Shown here piece by piece: positions 17,268 through 26,163 of a stretch of 64,000 nucleotides of DNA. The translations under genes and the position numbers were made by a program. This stretch comes from Aquimarina aggregata (GTDB lineage Bacteria; Bacteroidota; Bacteroidia; Flavobacteriales; Flavobacteriaceae). Below the pieces are notes generated by a model. That model worked only from the letters and a program-made list of their open reading frames with translations, did not search any database and was not told the origin of the DNA. Within the stretch, counting starts at the first letter, position 1. Every line of letters begins with the position of its first letter. The DNA lies in contig NZ_LQRT01000002.1 in NCBI RefSeq assembly GCF_001632745.1, positions 310,001-374,000 of the forward strand, read 5' to 3'.

Positions 17268-17648
17268 ATGAAGGAACAAGTAGCTAAAAAATATCTTTCT
17301 TTTTTAGAAAAAGGCGAGATAGACAGGGTAGTTGATTTATTTACAGACGATGGTCTTGTAGTATCACCATTGTATGGTACTAGGCCTGCAAAAGATTTTT
17401 ATAAAGCTTTAGCTGCAGATACCACTGAATCTATATTAACATTTGATGGATTATTTTTTGAGAAACAATCAAATAGAATTTCTTTACTTTTTGATTATGA
17501 TTGGAAATTAAAGACTGGTGAAAATGTACAATTTAAGGTTGTGGATATTATTGAGCTAAATTCAGAAAATAAGATAGAGAAACTTACGATAATATACGAC
17601 ACAGTCCATAGTAGAGATGTTCTTAAAGAATTGCGTAAAGTTCAATAA
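17268..17648 (+). CDS. NTF2/SnoaL-like protein
   Basis: A 126-aa protein with the cone-shaped NTF2 fold signature: an N-terminal helix (VAKKYLSFLEKGEIDRVVDLF), the turn DDGLVVSPLYG and beta strands ending in KLTIIYDTVHSRDVLKEL. Such proteins can be isomerases, ligand-binding scaffolds or binding partners, so no reaction can be named. It is 22 nt upstream of a membrane AraC-type regulator in the same direction, and the two are probably co-transcribed. Confidence 0.65.
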   Translation: MKEQVAKKYLSFLEKGEIDRVVDLFTDDGLVVSPLYGTRPAKDFYKALAADTTESILTFDGLFFEKQSNRISLLFDYDWKLKTGENVQFKVVDIIELNSENKIEKLTIIYDTVHSRDVLKELRKVQ

Positions 17649-17670
17649 ATTATAACAATTACATACGATA

Positions 17671-18786
17671 ATGAATTTGACACTAACAAGTGTACTTTTA
17701 CTTTTTGGGATTTTTCAAAGTATAGTAATGATTCTTCTTATACTTATAACAAGAAATAGGAAGCAAATTCAAAATAAGTTATTGATTTCGATTTTAGGAG
17801 TATTAGGATTGTCAATTTTGCCTACATTTTTAGGTAATTCAGGAATAATTCAAAATAATCCTAACCTGATGTTTTTACCTGTACGTCTTTCTATTTTTGT
17901 ATTTCCTCTTTTGTTTTTGTATGTTAAATCGGTTTTTGTTTCAGATTTTAAAATAGGTATACCAGACCTAAAACACCTTGTTTTTCCTTTCGTATTTTGG
18001 ATTTATAGTATCATATTATGGATTAATACTATTGATCATTCTTTAGAAGCAAAGGGCGCAGTGGCTTTAACTTTTTATTATTTTCAAATTAAATATGCGC
18101 ATGATGTTTCCTTGTTGTTAATGCTTTTAATCTATACTTGGTTTGCCTATCAATTAATAAACAAAGCTAAGAACTATAGGCTTTCTAAGAACCAGTTGCA
18201 GTTTTATAAATGGTTAAAATATTTATTCTTTTTCTTAATGGCAGGTGCTATTTTAGACCTTGTTTCCATTGTAATAGGAGAAGTTTATGGTTATTGGAAA
18301 GGAAGCCCTTTGGATGAATTATTAGGAATTTCATTTACTATTCTTATTAAAATATATTACTCTATAATAGTGTATGTTATATCAGTAATTGGGTATGCCT
18401 CTTATTCAAAATTTATAGTAAGTAATTACCCTGTAATTGATAATGCGATTTCTAATAAAATTATAGAAGCGATGGAGGTTAAGAAAATGTTTCTTAATCC
18501 GGATCTCTCTTTGCGTATTTTGGCAGAAGATTTAGATACGACTACGGGAGTTGTATCCAAGATCATTAATACTGATTTTAAAGTGTCTTTTAACGATTTT
18601 GTTAATAAATATCGAATAGAAGAAGTGAAAAATAAATTAGATACTAACTCAAGCGGTCAGTTTACTTTATTGGCTCTAGCACAAGATTCTGGTTTTAAAT
18701 CTAAAACAACTTTTTATCGCGCTTTTCAAAAATTCACTTCGCACACACCTAAATCTTACCTTAAAACATTGAATTCTCAAAAATAA
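17671..18786 (+). CDS. Membrane-anchored AraC-family transcriptional regulator
   Basis: A 371-aa protein with about seven transmembrane segments (residues 5-250) followed by a C-terminal AraC helix-turn-helix domain (about 265-371). The DNA-binding part shows LSLRILAEDLDTTTGVVSKI and the second helix pair LALAQDSGFKSKTTFYRAFQ, then THTPKSYLK. This layout is common in Bacteroidota and suggests direct control of nearby genes by a membrane signal. It is probably co-transcribed with the NTF2-like gene. The LRR gene begins about 110 nt downstream with its own -7 box and is a plausible target. Confidence 0.85.
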   Translation: MNLTLTSVLLLFGIFQSIVMILLILITRNRKQIQNKLLISILGVLGLSILPTFLGNSGIIQNNPNLMFLPVRLSIFVFPLLFLYVKSVFVSDFKIGIPDLKHLVFPFVFWIYSIILWINTIDHSLEAKGAVALTFYYFQIKYAHDVSLLLMLLIYTWFAYQLINKAKNYRLSKNQLQFYKWLKYLFFFLMAGAILDLVSIVIGEVYGYWKGSPLDELLGISFTILIKIYYSIIVYVISVIGYASYSKFIVSNYPVIDNAISNKIIEAMEVKKMFLNPDLSLRILAEDLDTTTGVVSKIINTDFKVSFNDFVNKYRIEEVKNKLDTNSSGQFTLLALAQDSGFKSKTTFYRAFQKFTSHTPKSYLKTLNSQK

Positions 18787-18851
18787 AGTTCCAAATTATA
18801 TTTTGGAACATATTTCATCCTAATTCTTTTTAATTCTGTTTAATATCAAAA

Positions 18852-18859
18852 TAGCTTTG
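18852..18859 (+). promoter_or_regulatory. -7 promoter box for the LRR gene
   Basis: TAGCTTTG matches TAnnTTTG. It lies 22 nt before the ATG at 18882 and 37 nt before the preferred ATG at 18897. Confidence 0.5.
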
Positions 18860-18896
18860 CTTGCTCACCAATAATATAGTTATGATAAGTTTAGTA

Positions 18897-20078
18897 ATGA
18901 GTTTTAAAAAAAGAATGAGTTTTCTAGTAGTTCTATTAATTGCATCATCTGCAGTATATAGCAAATCAGAAAAAATAGATATTCCAGATTTTTATTTAGA
19001 AAAAGCTATCCGAGAATTTCAAGATAAACCTACTGGGGATATCACTAAAGATGATCTTGAATCTTTAACACGATTTGTAGCTATCGGAAAAGGAATAGTA
19101 AACCTTAAAGGATTAGAATATGCTAAAAACCTGAAAACATTGTATCTAGATAACAACAAAATAGAAGACTTAGAGCCTTTGCAAGAGCTTAAAAGTCTTA
19201 AAAAACTTAGCTTAAATGGAAATCTAGTGTCTGATGTAAAATCACTCTCAAATCTGGTTAATTTAGAGAATTTGTCAATGGATAGAAATCAAATATATGA
19301 CTTAAGAAAACTAGATAAGCTTGTGCATTTAAAGGGAGTTACATTTAATTTTAATAAAATAAGCAATATATCTGTTGTAGAAAATTGGAAAGAGCTAACG
19401 CATTTTAATATGGCATTTAATATGTTAGAAGATTTATCTCCATTATCTGAATTAGTAGATTTACATGGAATCTGGGTCCCGAATAATAAAGTGAAAGATA
19501 TAAGCGTATTGGCAAAATTATCAAAGCTAGAAATACTTATTCTTGGAAACAATTATATTTCAAATATCGAGGTTATTAGTCTATTAGCTAATGTTGTACA
19601 ATTAAATTTGGAAGATAATGAGATCAAAAATTTTTCTCCTTTATCAAAATTGAAAAATATTGGAGTTTTAACTCTTAAAAACTGCAGTATAATTGATTTA
19701 TCTTTTATAAAAAATATGGATAGTATAGAATGGCTGGATCTTAGAGATAATAGTTTGAAAGATATTTCTGCTTTAGTTGATTTAGTAAAGATGAAAAAAC
19801 TATTGATCTCTAGAAATCAAATAAAATCTTTACTTCCTGTAGCAAATATGTCGGATTTAAGATGGTTGGCATTAGAAGGAAATCATATAAACAATTTATG
19901 GCCTTTATATCACCTTACAAATCTTACAGATGTAATGCTGTTTAATAATCCGTTAAAAGCGAAAAAGAATAAAATAGTAATTTCTAAAATGAAATCAGAA
20001 GGGAAAAATGTAGAAGATTTAGCTTATGAGATAAATTCAATATTTCAGACAGAGCCTAGTAGGGTTTTAAAAGATTAA
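18897..20078 (+). CDS. Exported 22-residue leucine-rich-repeat protein
   Basis: An exported LRR protein. After a signal peptide (MSFKKRMSFLVVLLIASSAVYS) and a short cap, about thirteen repeats follow, nearly all exactly 22 residues (for example KNLKTLYLDNNKIEDLEPLQ and KSLKKLSLNGNLVSDVKSLS). This is the SDS22/internalin-like type and gives one continuous curved binding surface. There is no LPXTG, T9SS domain or lipobox, so it is likely periplasmic or released. The start at 18897 is chosen because it gives a good signal peptide; ATG 18882 is also possible. Probable protein-protein binding module; partner unknown. Confidence 0.8.
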   Translation: MSFKKRMSFLVVLLIASSAVYSKSEKIDIPDFYLEKAIREFQDKPTGDITKDDLESLTRFVAIGKGIVNLKGLEYAKNLKTLYLDNNKIEDLEPLQELKSLKKLSLNGNLVSDVKSLSNLVNLENLSMDRNQIYDLRKLDKLVHLKGVTFNFNKISNISVVENWKELTHFNMAFNMLEDLSPLSELVDLHGIWVPNNKVKDISVLAKLSKLEILILGNNYISNIEVISLLANVVQLNLEDNEIKNFSPLSKLKNIGVLTLKNCSIIDLSFIKNMDSIEWLDLRDNSLKDISALVDLVKMKKLLISRNQIKSLLPVANMSDLRWLALEGNHINNLWPLYHLTNLTDVMLFNNPLKAKKNKIVISKMKSEGKNVEDLAYEINSIFQTEPSRVLKD

Positions 20079-20110
20079 TTATAAAATATAAAAAATGATA
20101 ATCGAATATA

Positions 20111-20740
20111 TCAGAGGACATTAACTAGTGTTTTTGGATCTAATTCATGTCCACCAGAATGAGTTCTAAATTCAATTTGTGGTATGATTTGTTTTACACG
20201 TTCTTTCTCGGCATTTACCTTTTCTATTTCGAAATAAGGATCTTTTTCTCCTAGAATATGTGTTACCTTGGTATCTGTTGACATAAATGTGAAATCGTCT
20301 TTGGACAATTCTTGAGGAAAACCACCAGAAATCATTACAATAGCGTGGCAGTTCTTTCTCCTACTGGCTATCCAACGACTCGCAATACTAACACCTTGCG
20401 AATATCCTAAAATAACAAACCTTGTAGTGTTTGGTATGTTTTCGGCAGCTACAACAGCATCAATATAATTAAGTACGTTCTGGGTTTCTGTTTTTGTATT
20501 TTCTTTGGTAAGCCAACTAGCGCCAACACGTCGGTAATCTTCTCCTTTGTAATATTTCGAAGGAGCTTGAGGTGCAATGATATAATTCTCTTCTTTGTCT
20601 AAACTCTCAAACAAACGAATAAAATATCGACTTAGATATCCAATACCATGAAATACCAACCATACATTTTTTGTTTTAGAAGTTAATTCGTTTAACGTAT
20701 CATAGGTGTTAATAGATTGATATGTTGCTTCTTTTTGCAT
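20111..20740 (-). CDS. Alpha/beta hydrolase, esterase type
   Basis: A 209-aa serine hydrolase of the phospholipase/carboxylesterase type. The nucleophile elbow is GYSQG (LGYSQGVSIASRW). The Asp follows in ILGEKDPYFE and the His is in HSGGHELDPK, so the triad is complete. There is no signal peptide, so it is cytoplasmic. It is 16 nt after the next hydrolase, in a leftward operon headed by a TetR gene. The substrate is unknown; a small ester or lipid is plausible. Confidence 0.8.
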   Translation of the reverse strand: MQKEATYQSINTYDTLNELTSKTKNVWLVFHGIGYLSRYFIRLFESLDKEENYIIAPQAPSKYYKGEDYRRVGASWLTKENTKTETQNVLNYIDAVVAAENIPNTTRFVILGYSQGVSIASRWIASRRKNCHAIVMISGGFPQELSKDDFTFMSTDTKVTHILGEKDPYFEIEKVNAEKERVKQIIPQIEFRTHSGGHELDPKTLVNVL

Positions 20741-20756
20741 AATTAGTATTGTGATT

Positions 20757-21605
20757 TTATAACTGAAACCATTCGTTTATAAGAGGCCACAAGATATCTT
20801 GATTTTTTATTCTAAAAAAATCAAAATGACCAATAGTTTTTAAATTATAATCCGAAGGCGTAATGTGTTTTCTTGTGATGTTAGCATTGTTATATACCCG
20901 TTTACCTAAAATATCAACTGATTTTTTTGGTGCAAAAAGATCATCTTCAATGCTTATCAATAACATTGGAGCTTTGATGTCTTCATAATATGTAGTGTTG
21001 TTTCCTTTGGTAAAATGCAGCATAGAATCAGGATGCAGTAAGAATGTAGCCCAGTCTTTTGCTGTTTTTGTAGTTAGTGGACTTCCTAGCCCAAACCAAT
21101 TAGAGGGATAGTATCCTAAAAGGGTTGTCGTGATTGGTACGAATAACCTAAAATTTAGATGAATAAGTAATTTCATCTTTAAAGAAAAATGCTTGTAATA
21201 CCCAAATTGAGAGGCTATTGTTAAGTATTTGTCATAATATTGATGGGCATCACTAAAACCAATACTGTTCCCACCATAACTATGCCCAATCATGTATTGT
21301 TGATTATTTGGGAATTTTTCTTTTGCATATTTCGAGATGGTTTTAAAATCTAAAGCCCAAGAAAAATAACCATGATCTTTTAGGTATTTAATATTTTGTG
21401 ATCGTGAATAACCAATACTGCGATAATCAAATGTAAATACATTACATCCCTTGTTAGCTAAATATTTAGCCATATTGAAATAAAATTTTTGAGGAACAGC
21501 AACAGCAGGGGCGAATACTACAGTTTTTTGATTCGGAGTTTGAGGTTTAAATTCATGAACTACAATTGGATAATTATCAAAAGAGTTGATAGTATGTGTT
21601 GTCAT
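20757..21605 (-). CDS. Alpha/beta hydrolase
   Basis: A serine hydrolase of about 282 aa. The nucleophile elbow is GHSYGG (MIGHSYGGNSIG), preceded by the strand FTFDYRSIGYSRS. The acidic residue is probably in LISIEDDLFAPKKSV and the His in TIGHFDFFR. The ATG at 21603-21605 is preferred over the adjacent TTG at 21606. The TetR stop codon is 3 nt upstream, so it is co-transcribed with the regulator and the next hydrolase. It probably handles the compound sensed by the TetR protein, but that is inference. Confidence 0.78.
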   Translation of the reverse strand: MTTHTINSFDNYPIVVHEFKPQTPNQKTVVFAPAVAVPQKFYFNMAKYLANKGCNVFTFDYRSIGYSRSQNIKYLKDHGYFSWALDFKTISKYAKEKFPNNQQYMIGHSYGGNSIGFSDAHQYYDKYLTIASQFGYYKHFSLKMKLLIHLNFRLFVPITTTLLGYYPSNWFGLGSPLTTKTAKDWATFLLHPDSMLHFTKGNNTTYYEDIKAPMLLISIEDDLFAPKKSVDILGKRVYNNANITRKHITPSDYNLKTIGHFDFFRIKNQDILWPLINEWFQL

Positions 21606-21608
21606 CAA

Positions 21609-22172
21609 TTATTTGTTTAGTATTAATTTTTCCATTCTGGAAATAGCATTCTTTAAATATTTTTGGTCATCATACACTTGCACTAATAAAATACCACCTT
21701 CAATATCTTGAACAATTTGTTCTGCAAGTACTAAAGAGTCTTTTGAAGAATGGTGATGTTCTAGCAATACCTGTATTCCTGAAATGAAATCTTGAAAGAA
21801 AAGACGTATTTCGGTTTTATAAATTGGATCAAGATGGATAGTCTCTAATGCGGTATTTGCCATAATACAACCCCCATCGGATATGCTAAATACTTTATAC
21901 AGTAATTGTTTTAGTTTAAGAAGTTTTTGATCTAGACTTAACTCATCATTCTTGATAATTCGAGAGAAATTGTAATTAAAGTAACTGTACACTGTATCTA
22001 ATACTTCTTTTATTAGTGTTTCTTTATTATTGAAGTAATAATAAAAATGAGACTTTTGAATGTTACATGCTTTAGCCAATGCACTTAAACTACTATTGTG
22101 TACTCCTCTAACTCTTAGCACCGGTATGACTTTTTGCAATAACTCTTCTTTAGATGTTTTTATAGATGGCAT
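21609..22172 (-). CDS. TetR-family transcriptional regulator
   Basis: A 187-aa regulator with a TetR DNA-binding domain at the N-terminus (residues 5-55; LSALAKACNIQKSHFYYYFNNKETLIKEV) and an all-helical ligand-binding C-terminal part. It heads a three-gene leftward operon with two alpha/beta hydrolases. A GAACGTTC palindrome lies seven bases upstream of the start codon, which points to autorepression. The ligand is unknown. The divergent hotdog-menF-menD genes start 88 bp away and could be co-controlled. Confidence 0.88.
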   Translation of the reverse strand: MPSIKTSKEELLQKVIPVLRVRGVHNSSLSALAKACNIQKSHFYYYFNNKETLIKEVLDTVYSYFNYNFSRIIKNDELSLDQKLLKLKQLLYKVFSISDGGCIMANTALETIHLDPIYKTEIRLFFQDFISGIQVLLEHHHSSKDSLVLAEQIVQDIEGGILLVQVYDDQKYLKNAISRMEKLILNK

Positions 22173-22175
22173 TTT

Positions 22176-22193
22176 ATTGAACGTTCGTTAAAA
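22176..22193. promoter_or_regulatory. Probable TetR operator
   Basis: On the minus strand the site reads TTAACGAACGTTCAATAA, with a perfect GAACGTTC core (22179-22186). It is just upstream of the tetR start codon, a usual place for an autoregulatory operator. Confidence 0.55.
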
Positions 22194-22260
22194 TAATAAA
22201 TAAATATAGTTAGAATATTTTAGTGCCATTGTTTATTTTTACTTAAAATTTTATGTCACT

Positions 22261-22686
22261 ATGAAATTAACACAAGAAGAAGTGTTGGAACAATGCGCAA
22301 AAATGTGTAAAAATACTCTTATGGAAACACTAGAGATTTCTTTTTGCGAAGTAGGTAAGGACTACTTAATAGCAAAAATGCCAGTTACACCTCGAGTGCA
22401 TCAACCAGATGGAGTGTTACATGGCGGAGCGATGGTGGCTTTGGCAGAAAGTGTTGGTAGTGCTGCAACTCAGATGTTTCTGAATAGTAAAGAGTTTAGT
22501 ATTCGGGGAATAGAAATTTCTGCTAATCATGTTAAGAGTATTAGAAGTGGATATGTATTTGCTCGCGCAGAGGTAGTTCATCAAGGAAGAACGACTCAAT
22601 TATGGGATATTAAAATTAGAGACGAAGAAGAAAATCTAATATCTATTGTAAAATTAACTACTATAGCACTTCCAAAAAGAAAATAG
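22261..22686 (+). CDS. Hotdog-fold thioesterase, possibly DHNA-CoA thioesterase
   Basis: A 141-aa single-domain hotdog thioesterase of the PaaI/MenI type. The signature is VHQPDGVLHGGAMVALAES (about residues 43-61), which includes the HGG turn and the catalytic acidic residue. The stop is followed one base later by the menF start codon, so it is translationally linked to menaquinone synthesis. The likely role is hydrolysis of 1,4-dihydroxy-2-naphthoyl-CoA after MenB. Family membership is seen; the specific reaction is inferred from context. Confidence 0.78.
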   Translation: MKLTQEEVLEQCAKMCKNTLMETLEISFCEVGKDYLIAKMPVTPRVHQPDGVLHGGAMVALAESVGSAATQMFLNSKEFSIRGIEISANHVKSIRSGYVFARAEVVHQGRTTQLWDIKIRDEEENLISIVKLTTIALPKRK

Positions 22687-22687
22687 T

Positions 22688-23770
22688 ATGAACATAAAGG
22701 ATGTTTTTACTAAAATCAATAAACAATACCAAGACAAATTACCTTTTGTAGTTTATCGTAAACCGGGTGAAGATATATTAAAATGTCTTTTACAAAAGAA
22801 TGATGTATTACATCAAATGGATTCTTATGATACTTCTGGTTTTGTTTTTGCACCATTTGATAACAAATCAAAATCAATTCTTATTCCTGTTAAAAATAGT
22901 GAACATTACCAGTGCGCCTTAGCTAAATTAGTTGCGCCTGAGAATATTGATAGTTTTCGAGAAAATAGAACAGTTAATGATCTTTCTAAACAAGAGCACA
23001 TTAAATTAGTAAATAATGGTATTCAAGAAATTAAATCCGGTATTTTAAAAAAAGTAGTACTATCACGTAAAGAAGAAGTTGATTTTACTAATAATAATTT
23101 GTTAGATGTATTTTCTAAACTGTTGAATAAATATCCTAATGCCTTTGTGTATTGTTGGTATCATCCTAAAGTAGGGCTTTGGTTAGGAGCTACTCCAGAA
23201 ACACTGGTTGAAACTAAAGAAGGGAGCTTTCACACAATGGCTTTAGCTGGAACACAACCATATATAGATACGATAGATGTACAATGGGGGGATAAAGAGA
23301 AAGAAGAGCAAGCAATGGTTACTGATTTCGTACTAAAACAACTTTCATCAGTGATAAAGAATATTTCATCTTCTGAAAGATATACCCATAAGGCCGGTAC
23401 ATTATTACATTTGCGAACAGATATTCAAGGCGGTATAAGTAATGAAATGATACCACAATTTCATAATATTATCAATGTGTTACACCCAACACCAGCTGTT
23501 TGTGGATTGCCTAAAGATAATGCCAAGTCTTTTATCTTAAAAGAAGAAGGTTATGATAGAAAGTATTATACAGGCTTTTTGGGAGAGATTAGTTTTGCCT
23601 CAAACGAGGAGATGCAATCAAATTTATATGTTAATCTTAGATGTATGTCTATTTCGGAAAATAAAGCAAGTATTTATGTAGGAGGAGGAATTACAAAAGA
23701 CTCTATTCCAGAATTAGAATGGGAAGAAACCGTAAGAAAAACCGAAACAATGAAAAATGTTTTGTTGTAA
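22688..23770 (+). CDS. menF: Isochorismate synthase
   Basis: Converts chorismate to isochorismate, the first committed step of menaquinone synthesis. The chorismate-binding C-terminal domain is clear: VVLSRKEEV, TLVETKEGSFHTMALAGT, LHPTPAVCGLPKDNAK, and the end GGGITKDSIPELEWEETVRK. The length of 360 aa is shorter than E. coli MenF (about 430), with a reduced N-terminal half. It starts 1 nt after the hotdog gene and 55 nt before menD. The same family includes salicylate and siderophore synthases, but the menD neighbour fixes the role. Confidence 0.88.
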   Translation: MNIKDVFTKINKQYQDKLPFVVYRKPGEDILKCLLQKNDVLHQMDSYDTSGFVFAPFDNKSKSILIPVKNSEHYQCALAKLVAPENIDSFRENRTVNDLSKQEHIKLVNNGIQEIKSGILKKVVLSRKEEVDFTNNNLLDVFSKLLNKYPNAFVYCWYHPKVGLWLGATPETLVETKEGSFHTMALAGTQPYIDTIDVQWGDKEKEEQAMVTDFVLKQLSSVIKNISSSERYTHKAGTLLHLRTDIQGGISNEMIPQFHNIINVLHPTPAVCGLPKDNAKSFILKEEGYDRKYYTGFLGEISFASNEEMQSNLYVNLRCMSISENKASIYVGGGITKDSIPELEWEETVRKTETMKNVLL

Positions 23771-23825
23771 ATTACTACAAAAACGCTAGTGTAAATTAGT
23801 ATGATATTGTAATTTAGCTTTTCGA

Positions 23826-25547
23826 ATGAAAACACGCTTATATTCAAAAATCCCTTTAGCACAAACCATTGTTTCTTTATGTGAGGCTAAAGATATATAT
23901 CATATTGTTATTTCACCAGGATCAAGAAATGCTCCATTAACTATAGGTTTTAGCGAGCATCCTGACATGAAATGCTATAGTATAGTTGATGAACGTTGTG
24001 CAGCTTTTTTTGCATTAGGAATCGCGCAACAGATAAAAAAACCGGTAGCATTGGTTTGTACATCTGGTAGTGCTTTGTTAAATTATTATCCTGCGATCTC
24101 TGAAGCATTTTATAGTGATATCCCTTTAGTGGTGCTAAGTGCAGATAGACCGATAGAACGCATTGATATAGGGGATGGTCAGACCATACGACAAAAAAAT
24201 GTATTCGAAAATCATATTTTGTATTCTGCAAATCTTTACTCAGAGATTGTAACAGAGAAAAAAATTGATGATATTAAAGTCCAGCAAAAGCAACATGAAG
24301 CGCAAAAGCATAACGAGAGAGAGATTAACCTCGCTTTAAATAAGGCAATTGAGCAAAAGGGACCTGTTCATATTAATGTACCTTTTTATGAACCTTTGTA
24401 TGATAAAATAACCAAACCTTCTGTGTTTCCTAAAAATATACCGGTTGAATATCCAGAACATCATATTGCAAAAAATGTTCATTTAGAAATGGTAGATTTA
24501 TGGAGCACATCAAAACGTAAAATGATCCTTATAGGGGTTAACTCGCCAGAGGTAGTAGACCTAGAATGGATAGAGTTATTAGCAAAAGATCCTTCTGTTT
24601 TGGTTTTAACAGAAACTACATCAAATATTTATCATTCGAGTCATATTAATTGTATTGACCAGTTAATAACATCTTTATCGGCAGAAGAGTTTGAAGAACT
24701 CCAACCTGATGTTCTATTAACAATAGGAGGAATGGTGGTCTCTAAACGTATTAAAGCTTTTTTAAGAAAATACCAACCACAATCACATTGGCATGTAGAT
24801 GATAAAAAGGCGTTTGATACATATTTTTGTTTAACAGAGCATATAAAACTAAAACCTAATTCTTTTTTTAAAGATTTTTTACCCGATACATTACCCATAA
24901 AAAGTACTTATAAATCAAAATGGATTTCTATTCGAGATCAAAGAAGAGATAAGCATAAAATATATCTTAACGATATTGTGTTTAGTGATCTTAAAGTTTT
25001 TGAAACACTATTCAGTGAAATTCCAGAGAATCAAATGATACAATTGAGTAATAGCTCAACTGTTCGTTATGCCCAGTTATTTTCATTAAAACCGTCATTT
25101 AAAGTATTTTGCAATAGAGGTACTAGTGGTATCGATGGCAGTACATCGACAGCTATAGGAGCATCATTAATATCTGGGGCAACTACTTTAATTTCTGGGG
25201 ATTTAAGTTTCTTTTATGATAGTAATGCTTTATGGAATAATTACATCCCTTCTAACTTTAAAATTATTATAATAAATAATCAGGGAGGGGGCATTTTTAG
25301 AATACTGCCTGGGAAAGAAGAAAATACAAATTTTAGTACATATTTTGAAACGACTCATAATCTTACAGCGATACATTTATGTAAAATGTATGGTTTTAAA
25401 TATCATAGCGCAAGCGATAATGAAGAGGTTAGAGAAAAGATGCAATTGCTGTATCAAAATAATAATGTACCTCAATTATTAGAGATTTTTACGCCTAGAA
25501 AAGAAAACGACAGTACTTTAATCGATTATTTTAAGCATTTCATCTAA
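23826..25547 (+). CDS. menD: 2-succinyl-5-enolpyruvyl-6-hydroxy-3-cyclohexene-1-carboxylate synthase
   Basis: Thiamine-diphosphate enzyme that joins isochorismate with succinic semialdehyde from 2-oxoglutarate. The N-terminal Pyr domain shows HIVISPGSRNAPLTIGF and VDERCAAFFALGIAQ. The C-terminal PP domain shows SGDLSFFYDSNALW and the Mg/ThDP-binding end INNQGGGIFRILPG. The full length of 573 aa is typical. It is the third gene of the menaquinone operon. menB lies about 3 kb downstream. Confidence 0.93.
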   Translation: MKTRLYSKIPLAQTIVSLCEAKDIYHIVISPGSRNAPLTIGFSEHPDMKCYSIVDERCAAFFALGIAQQIKKPVALVCTSGSALLNYYPAISEAFYSDIPLVVLSADRPIERIDIGDGQTIRQKNVFENHILYSANLYSEIVTEKKIDDIKVQQKQHEAQKHNEREINLALNKAIEQKGPVHINVPFYEPLYDKITKPSVFPKNIPVEYPEHHIAKNVHLEMVDLWSTSKRKMILIGVNSPEVVDLEWIELLAKDPSVLVLTETTSNIYHSSHINCIDQLITSLSAEEFEELQPDVLLTIGGMVVSKRIKAFLRKYQPQSHWHVDDKKAFDTYFCLTEHIKLKPNSFFKDFLPDTLPIKSTYKSKWISIRDQRRDKHKIYLNDIVFSDLKVFETLFSEIPENQMIQLSNSSTVRYAQLFSLKPSFKVFCNRGTSGIDGSTSTAIGASLISGATTLISGDLSFFYDSNALWNNYIPSNFKIIIINNQGGGIFRILPGKEENTNFSTYFETTHNLTAIHLCKMYGFKYHSASDNEEVREKMQLLYQNNNVPQLLEIFTPRKENDSTLIDYFKHFI

Positions 25548-25598
25548 TAAGCAATGTTGGATATACTTTATTAGTTATTTATTCATTTATATTTCATC

Positions 25599-25606
25599 TA
25601 TCTTTG
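25599..25606 (+). promoter_or_regulatory. -7 promoter box for the DUF2853 gene
   Basis: TATCTTTG matches TAnnTTTG. It lies 46 nt before the ATG at 25653 and would separate this gene from the men operon. Confidence 0.5.
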
Positions 25607-25652
25607 GATAAACAAGTAATAATTAACTAATAACCTAAAACATAATCACCTT

Positions 25653-25994
25653 ATGAGTAAGAGAGATGAACTAATCACTAAGTACGCTGCTGACATCAAA
25701 GATAAAATAGGTCAGACACCTGATATGGATCTATTAACTAAAGTTACAATAGGATGCGGACCATCAATTTATAATGCTGATGCAGCTACAGTATCTGGTA
25801 GTGATCCAAAAGAATTGGAAACAGTAAAGAAAAATTTTCTTATTAAAAAGTTAGGTCTTGCAGACGGAGCTAAGTTAGACGAGGCTATTGCTTCAGTTAT
25901 CGATGCTTATGGTAAATCTAACCGCAATAAGTACAGAGCTGTTGTTTATTATCTTTTGACAAAACATTTCAAAAAAGAATCTGTATACAAATAG
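25653..25994 (+). CDS. DUF2853-family protein
   Basis: A 113-aa cytoplasmic, all-helical protein matching the DUF2853 family, which has no known role. Recognisable parts are MSKRDELITKYAADIKDKIG, TIGCGPSIYNADAATVSGSD and NKYRAVVYYLLTKHFKKE. Its own -7 box and strong terminator make it a separate, probably well expressed, single gene. It sits inside the menaquinone region by position only. Confidence 0.8.
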   Translation: MSKRDELITKYAADIKDKIGQTPDMDLLTKVTIGCGPSIYNADAATVSGSDPKELETVKKNFLIKKLGLADGAKLDEAIASVIDAYGKSNRNKYRAVVYYLLTKHFKKESVYK

Positions 25995-26031
25995 GGGATA
26001 TAAGTGCCCTAGATTGTAGCAATTTATTGTG

Positions 26032-26074
26032 AAAAAGAAACCTCGGTAGTATAAAACTACCGAGGTTTCTTTTT
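26032..26074 (+). terminator. Intrinsic terminator of the DUF2853 gene
   Basis: A stem of up to 19 bp (core AAACCTCGGTAGT with ACTACCGAGGTTT) and an ATAAA loop, ending in a T-run. It is the strongest hairpin in this region. Confidence 0.92.
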
Positions 26075-26139
26075 ACTCCATCAATTTTTAGGATAAATTA
26101 AAAACATGAGTCTTATCTGTATTCATAATTTTAAAAAAG

Positions 26140-26147
26140 TATCTTTG
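26140..26147 (+). promoter_or_regulatory. -7 promoter box for the CvfB-like gene
   Basis: TATCTTTG matches TAnnTTTG and lies 16 nt before the ATG at 26164. Confidence 0.55.
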
Positions 26148-26163
26148 CACAAAAATTTAAGAA

